Positions 53,068 through 60,932 of a DNA stretch of 64,000 nt are shown here, piece by piece. A model generated the notes under the pieces. That model made no database searches. It was not told the DNA's origin and saw only the letters and a program-made list of their open reading frames with translations. Every line of letters begins with the position of its first letter. Position 1 is the stretch's first letter. The position numbers and the translations under genes are program-made. The DNA comes from an uncultured Prevotellaceae bacterium (GTDB lineage Bacteria > Bacteroidota > Bacteroidia > Bacteroidales > Bacteroidaceae), in contig ONMI01000006.1 of the NCBI GenBank assembly GCA_900318915.1, positions 1 to 64,000 of the forward strand. The letters run 5' to 3'.

Positions 53068-53805
53068 ATGAAAATAGACGTCAGCACCCTGAAAAAGAAC
53101 TTCGGCGAGAAGACCGCCGTAGACATCAGCACCTACCACGTGGGCGACGGCGAACTGGTGGGCCTTGTGGGCAACAACGGCGCCGGCAAGACCACCTTCT
53201 TCCGCCTGATGCTCGACCTGCTGAAAGCCGACGACGGCGAGGTGGCCTTCACCTTCACGCACCGCGACGGCGACACTGCACAGGAGGAACGTATCCTGCC
53301 GGCCCAGTCGGAAGACTGGAAGGCGTACACCGGCTCCTATATCGACGAGGGTTTCCTCATCGACTTCCTGACCCCGGAAGAGTATTTCGCCTTCATCGGC
53401 AAGCTGAACGGTATGGACAAGGCAGCCACCGAGGAGCGTCTGCAGGCCTTCACCGAGCTTATGGCCGGTGAGATTCTGGACCAGAAGAAGCTGATACGCG
53501 ACTTCTCGGCGGGCAACAAGCAGAAAATAGGCATTATTGCCGCCCTGTTCAACAAGCCCGACCTGCTGATACTCGACGAGCCATTCAACTTCCTGGACCC
53601 AAGCAGCCAGCATGTGCTGAAACGCCTGCTCATGGACTACAATGCCGAGACGGGCGCCACCATCATCATCAGCAGCCACAACCTGGCTCACACCATCGAC
53701 ATCAGCCAGCGCATCACGCTGCTGGAGCACGGTGTGATTGTGAAAGACCTGGGCAATGAGAACCATGCCGCCGAGCAGGAGCTCATCGACTACTTTGGAG
53801 AATAA
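53068..53805 (+). CDS. ABC-transporter ATPase without a visible permease
   Basis: A 245-residue ABC ATPase: Walker A GLVGNNGAGKTTFFRLML, signature region DFSAGNKQKIGIIAALF, Walker B LLILDEPFNFLDPSS and the switch His in IIISSHNLAHTID. The signature departs from LSGGQ, as in ABC-2-type exporters. A stretch rich in acidic residues is inserted before the Q-loop region (HRDGDTAQEERILPAQSED). No permease gene lies on either side; the next gene is a mobile-type nuclease pseudogene after a strong terminator. It shares the secA transcript by position. Confidence 0.88.
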   Translation: MKIDVSTLKKNFGEKTAVDISTYHVGDGELVGLVGNNGAGKTTFFRLMLDLLKADDGEVAFTFTHRDGDTAQEERILPAQSEDWKAYTGSYIDEGFLIDFLTPEEYFAFIGKLNGMDKAATEERLQAFTELMAGEILDQKKLIRDFSAGNKQKIGIIAALFNKPDLLILDEPFNFLDPSSQHVLKRLLMDYNAETGATIIISSHNLAHTIDISQRITLLEHGVIVKDLGNENHAAEQELIDYFGE

Positions 53806-53815
53806 TACTCCGACA

Positions 53816-53861
53816 CCCTATAGAAAAAGCCGCTCACAAATGAGCGGCTTTTTCTATAGGG
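53816..53861. terminator. Strong terminator after the secA/ABC unit
   Basis: A perfect 21-bp stem (CCCTATAGAAAAAGCCGCTC... at 53816-53836 with 53841-53861) around the loop CAAA, with T5 inside the right arm. Confidence 0.9.
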
Positions 53862-53872
53862 CTGTTCATTAT

Positions 53873-54030
53873 TTAACCCAAATCGGTCATTAGGCCGACA
53901 ATCTTTATGTTCTTATGTTTTTTCAGTCTATTGAATGCCATTCCTGCATTTCTTTTGGCACCTTGCACACCACAATCTGCCTAAAACAAATACAGTACTG
54001 ACATCAATCCTAATGACCGATTCGGGTTTA
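53873..54030. mobile_element. Short inverted-repeat (MITE-like) element
   Basis: A 158-bp stretch bounded by 22-bp terminal inverted repeats (left 53873-53894, containing AAATCGGTCATTAGG; right 54009-54030, containing CCTAATGACCGATT) that match at 20 of 22 positions. The interior has no gene. No clear target-site duplication was found. It lies directly upstream of the Rpn-type nuclease pseudogene. Confidence 0.55.
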
Positions 54031-54043
54031 ATTTCGGACAATG

Positions 54044-54075
54044 TTTGCAAATTTGTAGAAAAATCATTATTTTTG
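54044..54075 (+). promoter_or_regulatory. Promoter of the Rpn-type nuclease gene
   Basis: TTTG (54044-54047), 20-bp spacer, TATTTTTG (54068-54075), 12 nt before the ATG. Confidence 0.6.
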
Positions 54076-54087
54076 CCAAAACAAGTA

Positions 54088-54998
54088 ATGGATATGGAAG
54101 AAAGATACATCAATCCCTTTACGGACTTCGGTTTCAAGCGGCTTTTCGGCACAGAGATGAACAAAGAGCTGCTCATCAGTTTTCTTAACTCTTTGCTTAA
54201 CGGGCATGAGGAGATAACCGACATCCGGTACCGCAACACCGAGCAGCTCGGTGCGTTAGAACAGGACAGAAAGCCGTTTTCGACGTGTACTGTGAAAACA
54301 AAGAGGGCGAGAAATTCATCGTGGAGATGCAGAAGGCCGAACAGAACTATTTCAAGGACCGCAGCATCTATTATGCCACCTTCCCTATCCGCGAACAGGC
54401 CAAACGTGGCGACTGGGATTTCCAGCTCAAGGGCGTCTACACCGTAGGTATTCTGAATTTTGTATTCCCCGATGATGAATACGCATCCGACTGCATGCAT
54501 CACGAAGTGAAACTGATGGATGTAGACGACAAGCACATCTTCTATGACAAGCTTACCTTTATCTATCTAGAGATGCCAAAGTTCAACAAGACAGAATCCG
54601 AATTGGAAAACATGATGGACAAATGGCTTTATGTGCTACGCAATCTATCCCGTCTGATGGAAAGGCCTGCAGCCCTTCAGGAACGGGTGTTCAAACGGCT
54701 TTTCGAACAAGCAGAGATTGCCCGTCTCAGTCCGGTTGAGCTTCGCAGTTACGAGGAGAGCATGAAGGTGTATCGAGACATTACCAATGTAGTGAATACA
54801 GCTGAGCAGAAAGGCCATAAGCGAGGACTTGCCGAAGGCATGGCGCAGGGCATTGAGAAAGGCATGGCACAGGGCATTGAGAAAGGAGAGCGGATTATGC
54901 AGGCAGAGATTGCCCGTCAGATGAAGGATTCCGGCATGGATGTCCGTCAGATTTCCCGGTTCACGGGTCTTACGATTGAAGAGGTTGAAAGCCTTTGA
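54088..54998 (+). pseudogene. Frameshifted Rpn-family (PD-(D/E)XK) nuclease/transposase-like gene
   Basis: The reading frame starts MEERYINPFTDFGFKRLFG and continues to EQLGALEQDR, then resumes in the +1 frame with FDVYCENKEGEKFIVEMQKA and runs to 54998. A single missing A in the AAA run at 54270-54272 explains the break (…GACAGAAAGCC… instead of AGAAAAGCC). Without it the product would be about 303 residues, typical of the Rpn/PDDEXK_2 family with D-V-x-C and F-I-V-E-M-Q-K catalytic strands. The C-terminus has a duplicated 24-bp unit (GMAQGIEK twice). It is either a recent pseudogene or a homopolymer sequencing error. Confidence 0.85.
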
Positions 54999-55064
54999 AG
55001 CCTTCGGTTGATGAGTGAAGGAATAAAACCCACCCATTATTCTTCTTAATTGCTGGAAAATGCT

Positions 55065-55072
55065 TACCTTTG
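55065..55072 (+). promoter_or_regulatory. -7 box of the LolA-like gene
   Basis: TACCTTTG, 28 nt before the ATG at 55101. Confidence 0.5.
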
Positions 55073-55100
55073 TGTCAAAGAAAACGACATAGGGATTGTT

Positions 55101-55721
55101 ATGAAAACGAGAGTAAACCTATTATTTACTTTTTTACTTCTTTCCATGTGCTGTGCCGCCCAGACGGCCAACGAGCGCCAGGCCCGCCAGATGTTCGACG
55201 ACATCTACCACAAGGTGTTCGGCAGCGAAGGCGCCACCCTGCACTATGCGGTCAACATCATCGGTCTTTACAAGACCGAAGGCACCATCTGGTACAAAGG
55301 CAAGAAGAGCAAATTCATCGACGAGAAGTACGATGCCTACAACGACGGTGTGAACTACTGGCGTGCCGAGCGCAAGAAAAAGGAAGTGCTTGTATACAGC
55401 ATGAACGATGAAGACCGCGACAAATACGCCTCGAAATTCAAGTTTGAGCCCGACAACTACCGCTACAGCATCAGCCGCGACGACAAGGGCTACTGGATTA
55501 CGCTCACGGCCAAGAAAGGCGTGAAGGGCATCAAGGAGGCCATTGTGCTGCTCGACCTGAAGCACCGCCATCCGCAGAGCATCCGCCTCAAGGTAGGCAT
55601 CTTCCACACCACCATCAAGATTACCAATTTCCGGACAGGCGGCATCTCCGACCAGCTCTTTGTGTTCGACAAGCGCCGCTATGCCGACTACACCCTGGTG
55701 GACAAGCGGAAAAAGAGCTGA
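55101..55721 (+). CDS. LolA-like periplasmic protein
   Basis: A 206-residue exported protein (signal peptide ending CCAAQ) with the LolA/LolB-like half-barrel pattern: ATLHYAVNIIGLYKTEGTIWYKGKKSKFI, VLVYSMND, YRYSISRDDKGYWITLTAKK (shown in parts), and the closing KITNFRTGGISDQLFVFD. LolA-fold proteins carry lipoproteins or lipids across the periplasm, but many Bacteroidetes members are uncharacterised. It is followed by an exported nitroreductase and a NAGPA-like glycosidase in the same direction (57 and 12 nt gaps). The start at MKTRVN gives a clean signal peptide. Confidence 0.75.
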   Translation: MKTRVNLLFTFLLLSMCCAAQTANERQARQMFDDIYHKVFGSEGATLHYAVNIIGLYKTEGTIWYKGKKSKFIDEKYDAYNDGVNYWRAERKKKEVLVYSMNDEDRDKYASKFKFEPDNYRYSISRDDKGYWITLTAKKGVKGIKEAIVLLDLKHRHPQSIRLKVGIFHTTIKITNFRTGGISDQLFVFDKRRYADYTLVDKRKKS

Positions 55722-55778
55722 GCGTCCTCCTGAGCTGACAAGGAAATCCATTCATCCACCCCATAAAAAGATAAAACT

Positions 55779-56426
55779 ATGAAAAAGAATCTGCTTATTG
55801 GCATTCTGGCCGCACTGCTGATTTGTATTTGCTGTTTCTGCGTCCTGACCCGCATCAGCCAGAAAAACGAGACCGAACCCGAAAGAGCCAGCGTGGCTTT
55901 CGAAGATGTGCTTACCACCCGCCGCAGCGTGCGCAGCTACGATGCCACGAAGAAGATAAGCGAGGCAGAAGTGCGCGAGCTGTTGACAGCCGTGCAGGAA
56001 GCCCCCTCCTGGGCCAACCAGCAGCCCACTAAATACTATGTGGCCATGAGCGAGGAGAAAGTGGCCGCCGTGCAGGAGCTGGTAGGTCCGAACAACAAGA
56101 AGAACATTGCCGGTGCCCCTGTGCTGATAGTGAGCACCTACGAGAAGGGCAAATCCGGTTTCTTCCAAGACAAGCAGACCAACGAGATAGGCGACGGCTG
56201 GGGTGCCTACGACAACGGTCTGAGCAACTGCTATTTGATTCTGCAAGCCCGCGCCATGGGTTTCGACACCCTCATCATGGGCATGCGCGACGCCGATGCC
56301 CTGCGCACCCTTTTCGACATACCCGGGAATGAGGAGGTGATGGCCGTGATTTCCCTCGGCTACAGAGCCGACGAGCCGCGCACTCCGCAGCACCGTCCGT
56401 TCGACGAAGTGGTGAAATTCTTCTAA
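55779..56426 (+). CDS. Nitroreductase-family flavoprotein with N-terminal membrane anchor
   Basis: A 215-residue protein whose residues 40-215 are a nitroreductase: TTRRSVRSYDATKKIS (FMN phosphate site), APSWANQQPTKYYV, and AYDNGLSNCYLILQARAMGFDTLIMG. The first 25 residues are a hydrophobic segment (LLIGILAALLICICCFCVL) that looks like a signal anchor or a Cys-rich lipoprotein-type signal, so the enzyme may lie outside the cytoplasm, which is unusual for an FMN enzyme. The start ATG is supported by gene spacing. Substrate unknown. Confidence 0.87.
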   Translation: MKKNLLIGILAALLICICCFCVLTRISQKNETEPERASVAFEDVLTTRRSVRSYDATKKISEAEVRELLTAVQEAPSWANQQPTKYYVAMSEEKVAAVQELVGPNNKKNIAGAPVLIVSTYEKGKSGFFQDKQTNEIGDGWGAYDNGLSNCYLILQARAMGFDTLIMGMRDADALRTLFDIPGNEEVMAVISLGYRADEPRTPQHRPFDEVVKFF

Positions 56427-56438
56427 ACTCCCCACCCT

Positions 56439-57302
56439 ATGCGGCACAGCCCCCATTTAAGACTTCTGCACAGGCTGAGCCTCCTCGGCGTGGCCGCCGT
56501 GTTGTATTTATTGCCCTGCGGAGCCCAGACCGCGGCCGATTCCCTGGCCATTGTGCACGCCCAATGGCAGACAAAGGAAGTGGCACCTGGGGTGACGGAC
56601 AAAACCTGCTCCTTCGCCAACCTCTACGGTGGAGCGCAGTATGTGAGTCTTGTAGAGATAAGCGGGCGCTATACAGCCGGAATCGGTGTATCGGCAGAGA
56701 TGAAGCCGCTGAGCCTCCTGGCCGGCAGCCGAAAGGCTGTAGCCGCCATCAACGGCTCCTATTATGACATGGGCAACGGCCACTCGGTGTGCTTTCTGAA
56801 AGAAGGCGGCACGGTGATGGGCACCACCACCGAGCAGGAGTTTGCGATTCGTGTTACGGGAGCCGTGCGCGTCACCCGTAACGGGCGGGTAAAACTGCAA
56901 CCTTGGTCGGCCGCAAAGGAACAGCGCTTCAAGAAGAAACGCGGTGCACTGCTGGCCTCCGGTCCGCTGATGCTCAGAAAAGGGCGCTACGCCGACTGGA
57001 GCCAATGCGATGAAGATTTCATTCGGACCAAGCACCCCCGCAGCGCCCTTGCCGTGACGGCCGACAAGCGCCTGCTGCTCCTCACCGTCGACGGCCGTGC
57101 TGAGGGCCATGCCACCGGTGTGAGCATCACCGAACTGGCCCATCTGCTGAAAATAATGGGAGCCCGCGACGCCCTCAATTTGGACGGCGGAGGCTCCACC
57201 ATGTTATATCTGGGCGGTGAGATTCTGAACCACCCGTGCGACAACCATCAGTTCGACCACGAGGGCGAACGCAGCATACCCAACTTTATCTTTATCCGTT
57301 AG
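56439..57302 (+). CDS. NAGPA-like phosphodiester glycosidase, exported
   Basis: A 287-residue exported protein (signal peptide ending PCGAQ) of the phosphodiester glycosidase family (NAGPA domain). Typical motifs are AAINGSYYDMGNG, the middle KHPRSALAVTADKRLLLLTVDGR, and ELAHLLKIMGARDALNLDGGGS followed by TMLY. Family members remove sugars from phosphodiester-linked glycans, for example teichoic acids or modified sugars. It starts 12 nt after the nitroreductase, so they share an operon. The stop is 3 nt from that of the convergent aldo/keto reductase. Confidence 0.9.
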   Translation: MRHSPHLRLLHRLSLLGVAAVLYLLPCGAQTAADSLAIVHAQWQTKEVAPGVTDKTCSFANLYGGAQYVSLVEISGRYTAGIGVSAEMKPLSLLAGSRKAVAAINGSYYDMGNGHSVCFLKEGGTVMGTTTEQEFAIRVTGAVRVTRNGRVKLQPWSAAKEQRFKKKRGALLASGPLMLRKGRYADWSQCDEDFIRTKHPRSALAVTADKRLLLLTVDGRAEGHATGVSITELAHLLKIMGARDALNLDGGGSTMLYLGGEILNHPCDNHQFDHEGERSIPNFIFIR

Positions 57303-57305
57303 GCG

Positions 57306-58676
57306 CTACTTCTTTCTCAGTGTCTCCACGATACGGGCCAACTGGTTGGGTATACGTATCTGCTGCGGACATTTAGAGAGACACACCTCGCAGTCCTGGC
57401 AACTGTAAGCCCACGACTTCGGGTCGGCCAGCGCCTTGCTGTAGCCGTCGTAGAACTGCTGCTTGCGCTGTGCGAAATCGGCCGCGGTGCGGTCGGGCAG
57501 CGGAATGATTTTCTGGTTCACCGCCTCGTTGTAATAGGCGAAGTTGCCGGGAATATTGACCCCGAAGGAGCACGGCATACAATACTCGCAGGTGGTGCAC
57601 GGAATGGTGGGCACGCCCGCTATTTTGTCGGCCACTTTTTCAAGCAGTGCATATTCCGCCTCTGTGCAGGGGTCGAGCGGCGAGAATGTCTGCACATTCT
57701 CCACCACATGATCCATCCGGTTCATACCACTCAGCGCGGTAAGCACATTGGGGTGCGAGCCCACCCACCGGAATGCCCATCGCGCCGCACTGTCGTCGGG
57801 CCGCACCGCCTTGAGCTGCTGCTGCACCTCGTCGTTCACCCTTGCGAGGGCTCCTCCGCGCAGCGGTTCCATGATGACGCACTGCACCCCCGTTTTCTCA
57901 CATTTGCTGTAGAGATACTCCGCATCGGCGTCACGTTTTCTGCCTCCCGCGGCGTGTCGCCAGTCGAGGTAGTTCATCTGTATCTGCACGAAGTCCCAGT
58001 GATAGTCATCCTGGTGGTCGAGCAGCCAGTCGAATGCGCTCACATTGCCGTGATAGGAGAAGCCAAGATGTCTGATACGCCCCGCCTTCCGCTCCTCGAG
58101 CAGGAAGTCGAGCAACCGGTTTTTGAAGAAGCGGTCGTTGAGGTTGTCCACCCCTCCGCCTCCGATACTGTGCAGCAGGTAGTAGTCGATATAGTCCACC
58201 TTGAGCCGTTCGAAGGAGCGCAGGTACATTTCCTTGGCCGCCTCGAAATCCCAGAACTTGGAATTCTGGTTGGACATTTTGGTGGCGATGAAGAATTTGT
58301 CTCTGGGATGGCGTGCCAGCGCATTGCCCGTGAGCACCTCCGACTTTCCCCCCATATACATAGGCGCCGTATCGAAATAGTTCACCCCATGCGCGATGGC
58401 ATAGTCGACCATGGCGTTCACCTGTTCCTGGTCGTCGGGCAGTCGCATCATGCCGAATCCGAGCAGCGACACCTGTTTTTCTGTGCCGTGCTGGATGCGG
58501 TAGGTCATTCGTACAGGCTCCTCCTTACCGTCCTTGACGAAGTAGTTTCTCCCCGCAGGTTTTGCTATGGCGCTGAAGGGTTCCAAGGCCATCATGGCCA
58601 CGGCCGATCCCGCGCCGAGTCCCAGTCGGCGCAGGAACTCTCTCCGCCCCAGGTTTTTATCTTTTTTTTCTTCCAT
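57306..58676 (-). CDS. Tat-exported aldo/keto reductase with C-terminal Fe-S domain
   Basis: A 456-residue protein with a twin-arginine signal (GRREFLRRLGLGAGSAVAMM) followed by an aldo/keto-reductase barrel (about 55-330; VNYFDTAPMYMGGKSE with catalytic Asp/Tyr, FFIATKMSN with Lys, IDYYLLHSI with His) and a C-terminal ferredoxin-like domain with two Cys clusters (CTTCEYCMPC and CQDCEVCLSKCP) for 4Fe-4S centres. Export by Tat after cofactor insertion is expected. Such proteins are common in Bacteroidetes; physiological substrate unknown. Confidence 0.9.
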   Translation of the reverse strand: MEEKKDKNLGRREFLRRLGLGAGSAVAMMALEPFSAIAKPAGRNYFVKDGKEEPVRMTYRIQHGTEKQVSLLGFGMMRLPDDQEQVNAMVDYAIAHGVNYFDTAPMYMGGKSEVLTGNALARHPRDKFFIATKMSNQNSKFWDFEAAKEMYLRSFERLKVDYIDYYLLHSIGGGGVDNLNDRFFKNRLLDFLLEERKAGRIRHLGFSYHGNVSAFDWLLDHQDDYHWDFVQIQMNYLDWRHAAGGRKRDADAEYLYSKCEKTGVQCVIMEPLRGGALARVNDEVQQQLKAVRPDDSAARWAFRWVGSHPNVLTALSGMNRMDHVVENVQTFSPLDPCTEAEYALLEKVADKIAGVPTIPCTTCEYCMPCSFGVNIPGNFAYYNEAVNQKIIPLPDRTAADFAQRKQQFYDGYSKALADPKSWAYSCQDCEVCLSKCPQQIRIPNQLARIVETLRKK

Positions 58677-58703
58677 AAAAAGAACTGATTGAAGGTAAGA
58701 ATA

Positions 58704-59201
58704 TCATCTCACCACCTCGGCATCCTGTTTGCGGATGAAGAGGAAGTCGTGAACAGTTTTCAGGATATAATACGTTTCGTCCTGGTCGAAATCATCGGCC
58801 AGGATGGTGCCGCGCGGCACTTTTCCGAAGAAATAATGCTCCTCATCATCCGCCATCGACTCACGGTATATCGTAGTAAAGTCGGCTTTGGCCACCAGTC
58901 GCGGCTTGCCGTTGCCCTTATACCACGTCTGTTTACCCACATACTTGGTATAAACCCATCCTGCGACGTCGCCCACCGACACGCGTGTCCAATTGCCCTG
59001 TTCTCCACGATAGATGCCTGTACCCAGTCCGTGTGAGAACGCCCATAGTTTTTCTATCACCTTACCTTTCATGGAAGGCTGTGTGCGCACATTGAGGAAG
59101 CCGTCGTCGGAAGTGGCATAAACCACGGTGAACACCTGTTGTGCACATAGTGTGGAGCACAGCATGGCGAGTGCGATAAATGTGAAGAAACGTTTCATCA
59201 T
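58704..59201 (-). CDS. SH3-domain exported protein
   Basis: A protein of about 165 residues with signal peptide (CSTLCAQ) and a bacterial SH3 domain (about 22-95; YATSDDGFLNVRTQPSMKGK, WTRVSVGDVAGWVYTKYVG), which usually binds peptidoglycan or partner proteins. The C-terminal part (LVAKADFTTIYRESMADDEE) is unassigned. Two adjacent ATGs (59201, 59198) are possible starts. It lies 27 nt after the aldo/keto reductase gene start, in front of it, so the two may be co-transcribed. Confidence 0.8.
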   Translation of the reverse strand: MMKRFFTFIALAMLCSTLCAQQVFTVVYATSDDGFLNVRTQPSMKGKVIEKLWAFSHGLGTGIYRGEQGNWTRVSVGDVAGWVYTKYVGKQTWYKGNGKPRLVAKADFTTIYRESMADDEEHYFFGKVPRGTILADDFDQDETYYILKTVHDFLFIRKQDAEVVR

Positions 59202-59230
59202 AATGCAAAAAATAGAATAGGTTAGTGGCG

Positions 59231-59238
59231 CAAAAATA
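59231..59238 (-). promoter_or_regulatory. -7 box of the SH3 protein gene
   Basis: TATTTTTG on the minus strand, 29 nt before the ATG at 59201. Confidence 0.5.
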
Positions 59239-59299
59239 ACGAAAAAAAAGAAGAATTGCAACAAAACGGTCCATAAAAGTAATCAATCGGCAATCGCCT

Positions 59300-59331
59300 C
59301 TTGCACCGAACGAAGAAAAAAGCTACATTTG
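59300..59331 (+). promoter_or_regulatory. Promoter of the sulfatase gene
   Basis: CTTG (59300-59303, one mismatch to TTTG), 20-bp spacer and TACATTTG (59324-59331); the ATG follows after 4 nt, so the mRNA may be leaderless. Confidence 0.55.
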
Positions 59332-59335
59332 CATC

Positions 59336-60904
59336 ATGAAGAAAGAGAAGCCCCTGCTGCCCAGGATGGCAGCCACCGCCACCCTGGCACCCCTGCTGGC
59401 CCCCTGGCTCACAGTGCAGGCCCAGCCATCGGCAGAACGTGCCGACCGGCGCCCCAACATCATCCTTTTCATGGTCGACGACATGGGCTGGCAAGACACC
59501 AGCGTGCCCTTCGGCCCCGAGCGCACCCCGCTCAACGAACGCTACGAGACCCCCAACATGGAACGTCTGGCCAGCGAGGGCATGCTATTCACCCAGGCCT
59601 ACGCCGCCCCCATCAGTTCGCCGAGCCGCTGCTCGCTGATGACGGGCAGCAATGCCGCCCGCCACCGTGTGACCAACTGGACGTTGCACCGCGACCAGAG
59701 CACCGACCTGGACGATGCCGAGGTGAGCACGCCCGACTGGAACTACAATGGCATCAGTCAGGTATCCGGCACCGGCCACACCTTCGTGGGTCGCACGTTT
59801 GTAGACCTGCTCCGTGCCAGCGGCTACCACACCATCCATGTGGGCAAGGCCCACTGGGGTGCCATCGACACCCCCGGCGAGCAGCCCGAGCACTTCGGTT
59901 TCGAGGTGAACATCGGCGGTCATGCCGCGGGCGGTCCCGCCACCTACCTGAGCGAGCAGCGCTACGGCCACGATGCCCAGGGCCACGCTACTACCCCCAT
60001 GCACACCCCTCATCTGGAGCGCTACTGGGACACCGGTACCTTTCTGACCGAGGCGCTGACACAGGAAGCGCTGCACGCGCTCGACAAGGCCCGTCGGTAT
60101 GGCCAGCCCTTCTACCTCTACCTGTCTCACTATGCCGTTCACATCCCCATCGACCGCGACCCCCGCTACTACCAGAAATATCTCGACAGAGGCCTCTCGG
60201 CCAAGGAAGCCGCCTACGCCTCGCTGGTGGAAGGCATGGACAAGAGCCTGGGCGACATTCTGGCGTGGCTGGACCGCACCGGCGAGGCCCGCAACACCAT
60301 TGTGCTCTTCATGAGCGACAACGGCGGCTATGCCACGGGCAGCTACTGGCGCGACGAGCCTCTCTACACCCAGAACGCCCCGCTGCGCTCCGGCAAGGGT
60401 TCCCTGCTGGAGGGCGGCATCCGCGAGCCGATGATAGTGCGGTGGCCCGGCCATGTGGCGGCCCGCAGCCGCTGCGACCGCTATGTGATGATAGAAGACT
60501 TCTTCCCCACCCTGCTGGAGATGGGCGGCGTGCGCCACTACAAGGTGCCGCAGACGGTAGACGGCAAGAGCTTCCTGCCCCTGCTGCTGCAGCGCGGCGA
60601 CCCCTCGCGCCACCGCGCACTGATATGGAACTATCCCAACGTATGGGGCAACGAAGGTCCCGGCATCAGTCTGAACTGCGCCATACGCCGCGACCAATGG
60701 AAACTGATATACAACTACAAGACCCGCGAGAAAGAGCTCTACGACATAGAGTACGACCTTGGCGAGGCCCACAATCTGGCCGCCGAGCATCCCGATGTGG
60801 TGCGCCGGCTGAGCCGTGAGCTGGGCCGCACGCTGCGCCGCATGGACGCCCAGCGCCCCATAGAAAAGGCCAGCGGCAAACCCTGCCCCTGGCCCGATGA
60901 ATAA
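59336..60904 (+). CDS. Ser-type sulfatase
   Basis: A 522-residue exported sulfatase (signal about 1-30). The active-site motif is S-S-P-S-R-x-x-L-M-T-G with Ser94 as the residue to be changed into formylglycine, so it needs an anaerobic sulfatase-maturing enzyme rather than FGE. Metal ligands are in FMVDDMGW (Asp48, Asp49) and FMSDNGGY. It faces a GH20 hexosaminidase (28 bp apart), suggesting removal of sulfate from N-acetylhexosamine in host or algal glycans; that pairing is inference. The start follows a -7 box by 4 nt. It ends with a Pro/Lys-rich tail. Confidence 0.92.
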   Translation: MKKEKPLLPRMAATATLAPLLAPWLTVQAQPSAERADRRPNIILFMVDDMGWQDTSVPFGPERTPLNERYETPNMERLASEGMLFTQAYAAPISSPSRCSLMTGSNAARHRVTNWTLHRDQSTDLDDAEVSTPDWNYNGISQVSGTGHTFVGRTFVDLLRASGYHTIHVGKAHWGAIDTPGEQPEHFGFEVNIGGHAAGGPATYLSEQRYGHDAQGHATTPMHTPHLERYWDTGTFLTEALTQEALHALDKARRYGQPFYLYLSHYAVHIPIDRDPRYYQKYLDRGLSAKEAAYASLVEGMDKSLGDILAWLDRTGEARNTIVLFMSDNGGYATGSYWRDEPLYTQNAPLRSGKGSLLEGGIREPMIVRWPGHVAARSRCDRYVMIEDFFPTLLEMGGVRHYKVPQTVDGKSFLPLLLQRGDPSRHRALIWNYPNVWGNEGPGISLNCAIRRDQWKLIYNYKTREKELYDIEYDLGEAHNLAAEHPDVVRRLSRELGRTLRRMDAQRPIEKASGKPCPWPDE

Positions 60905-60932
60905 ATGACTAATTGCTGCTGTGGCAGAGCTC

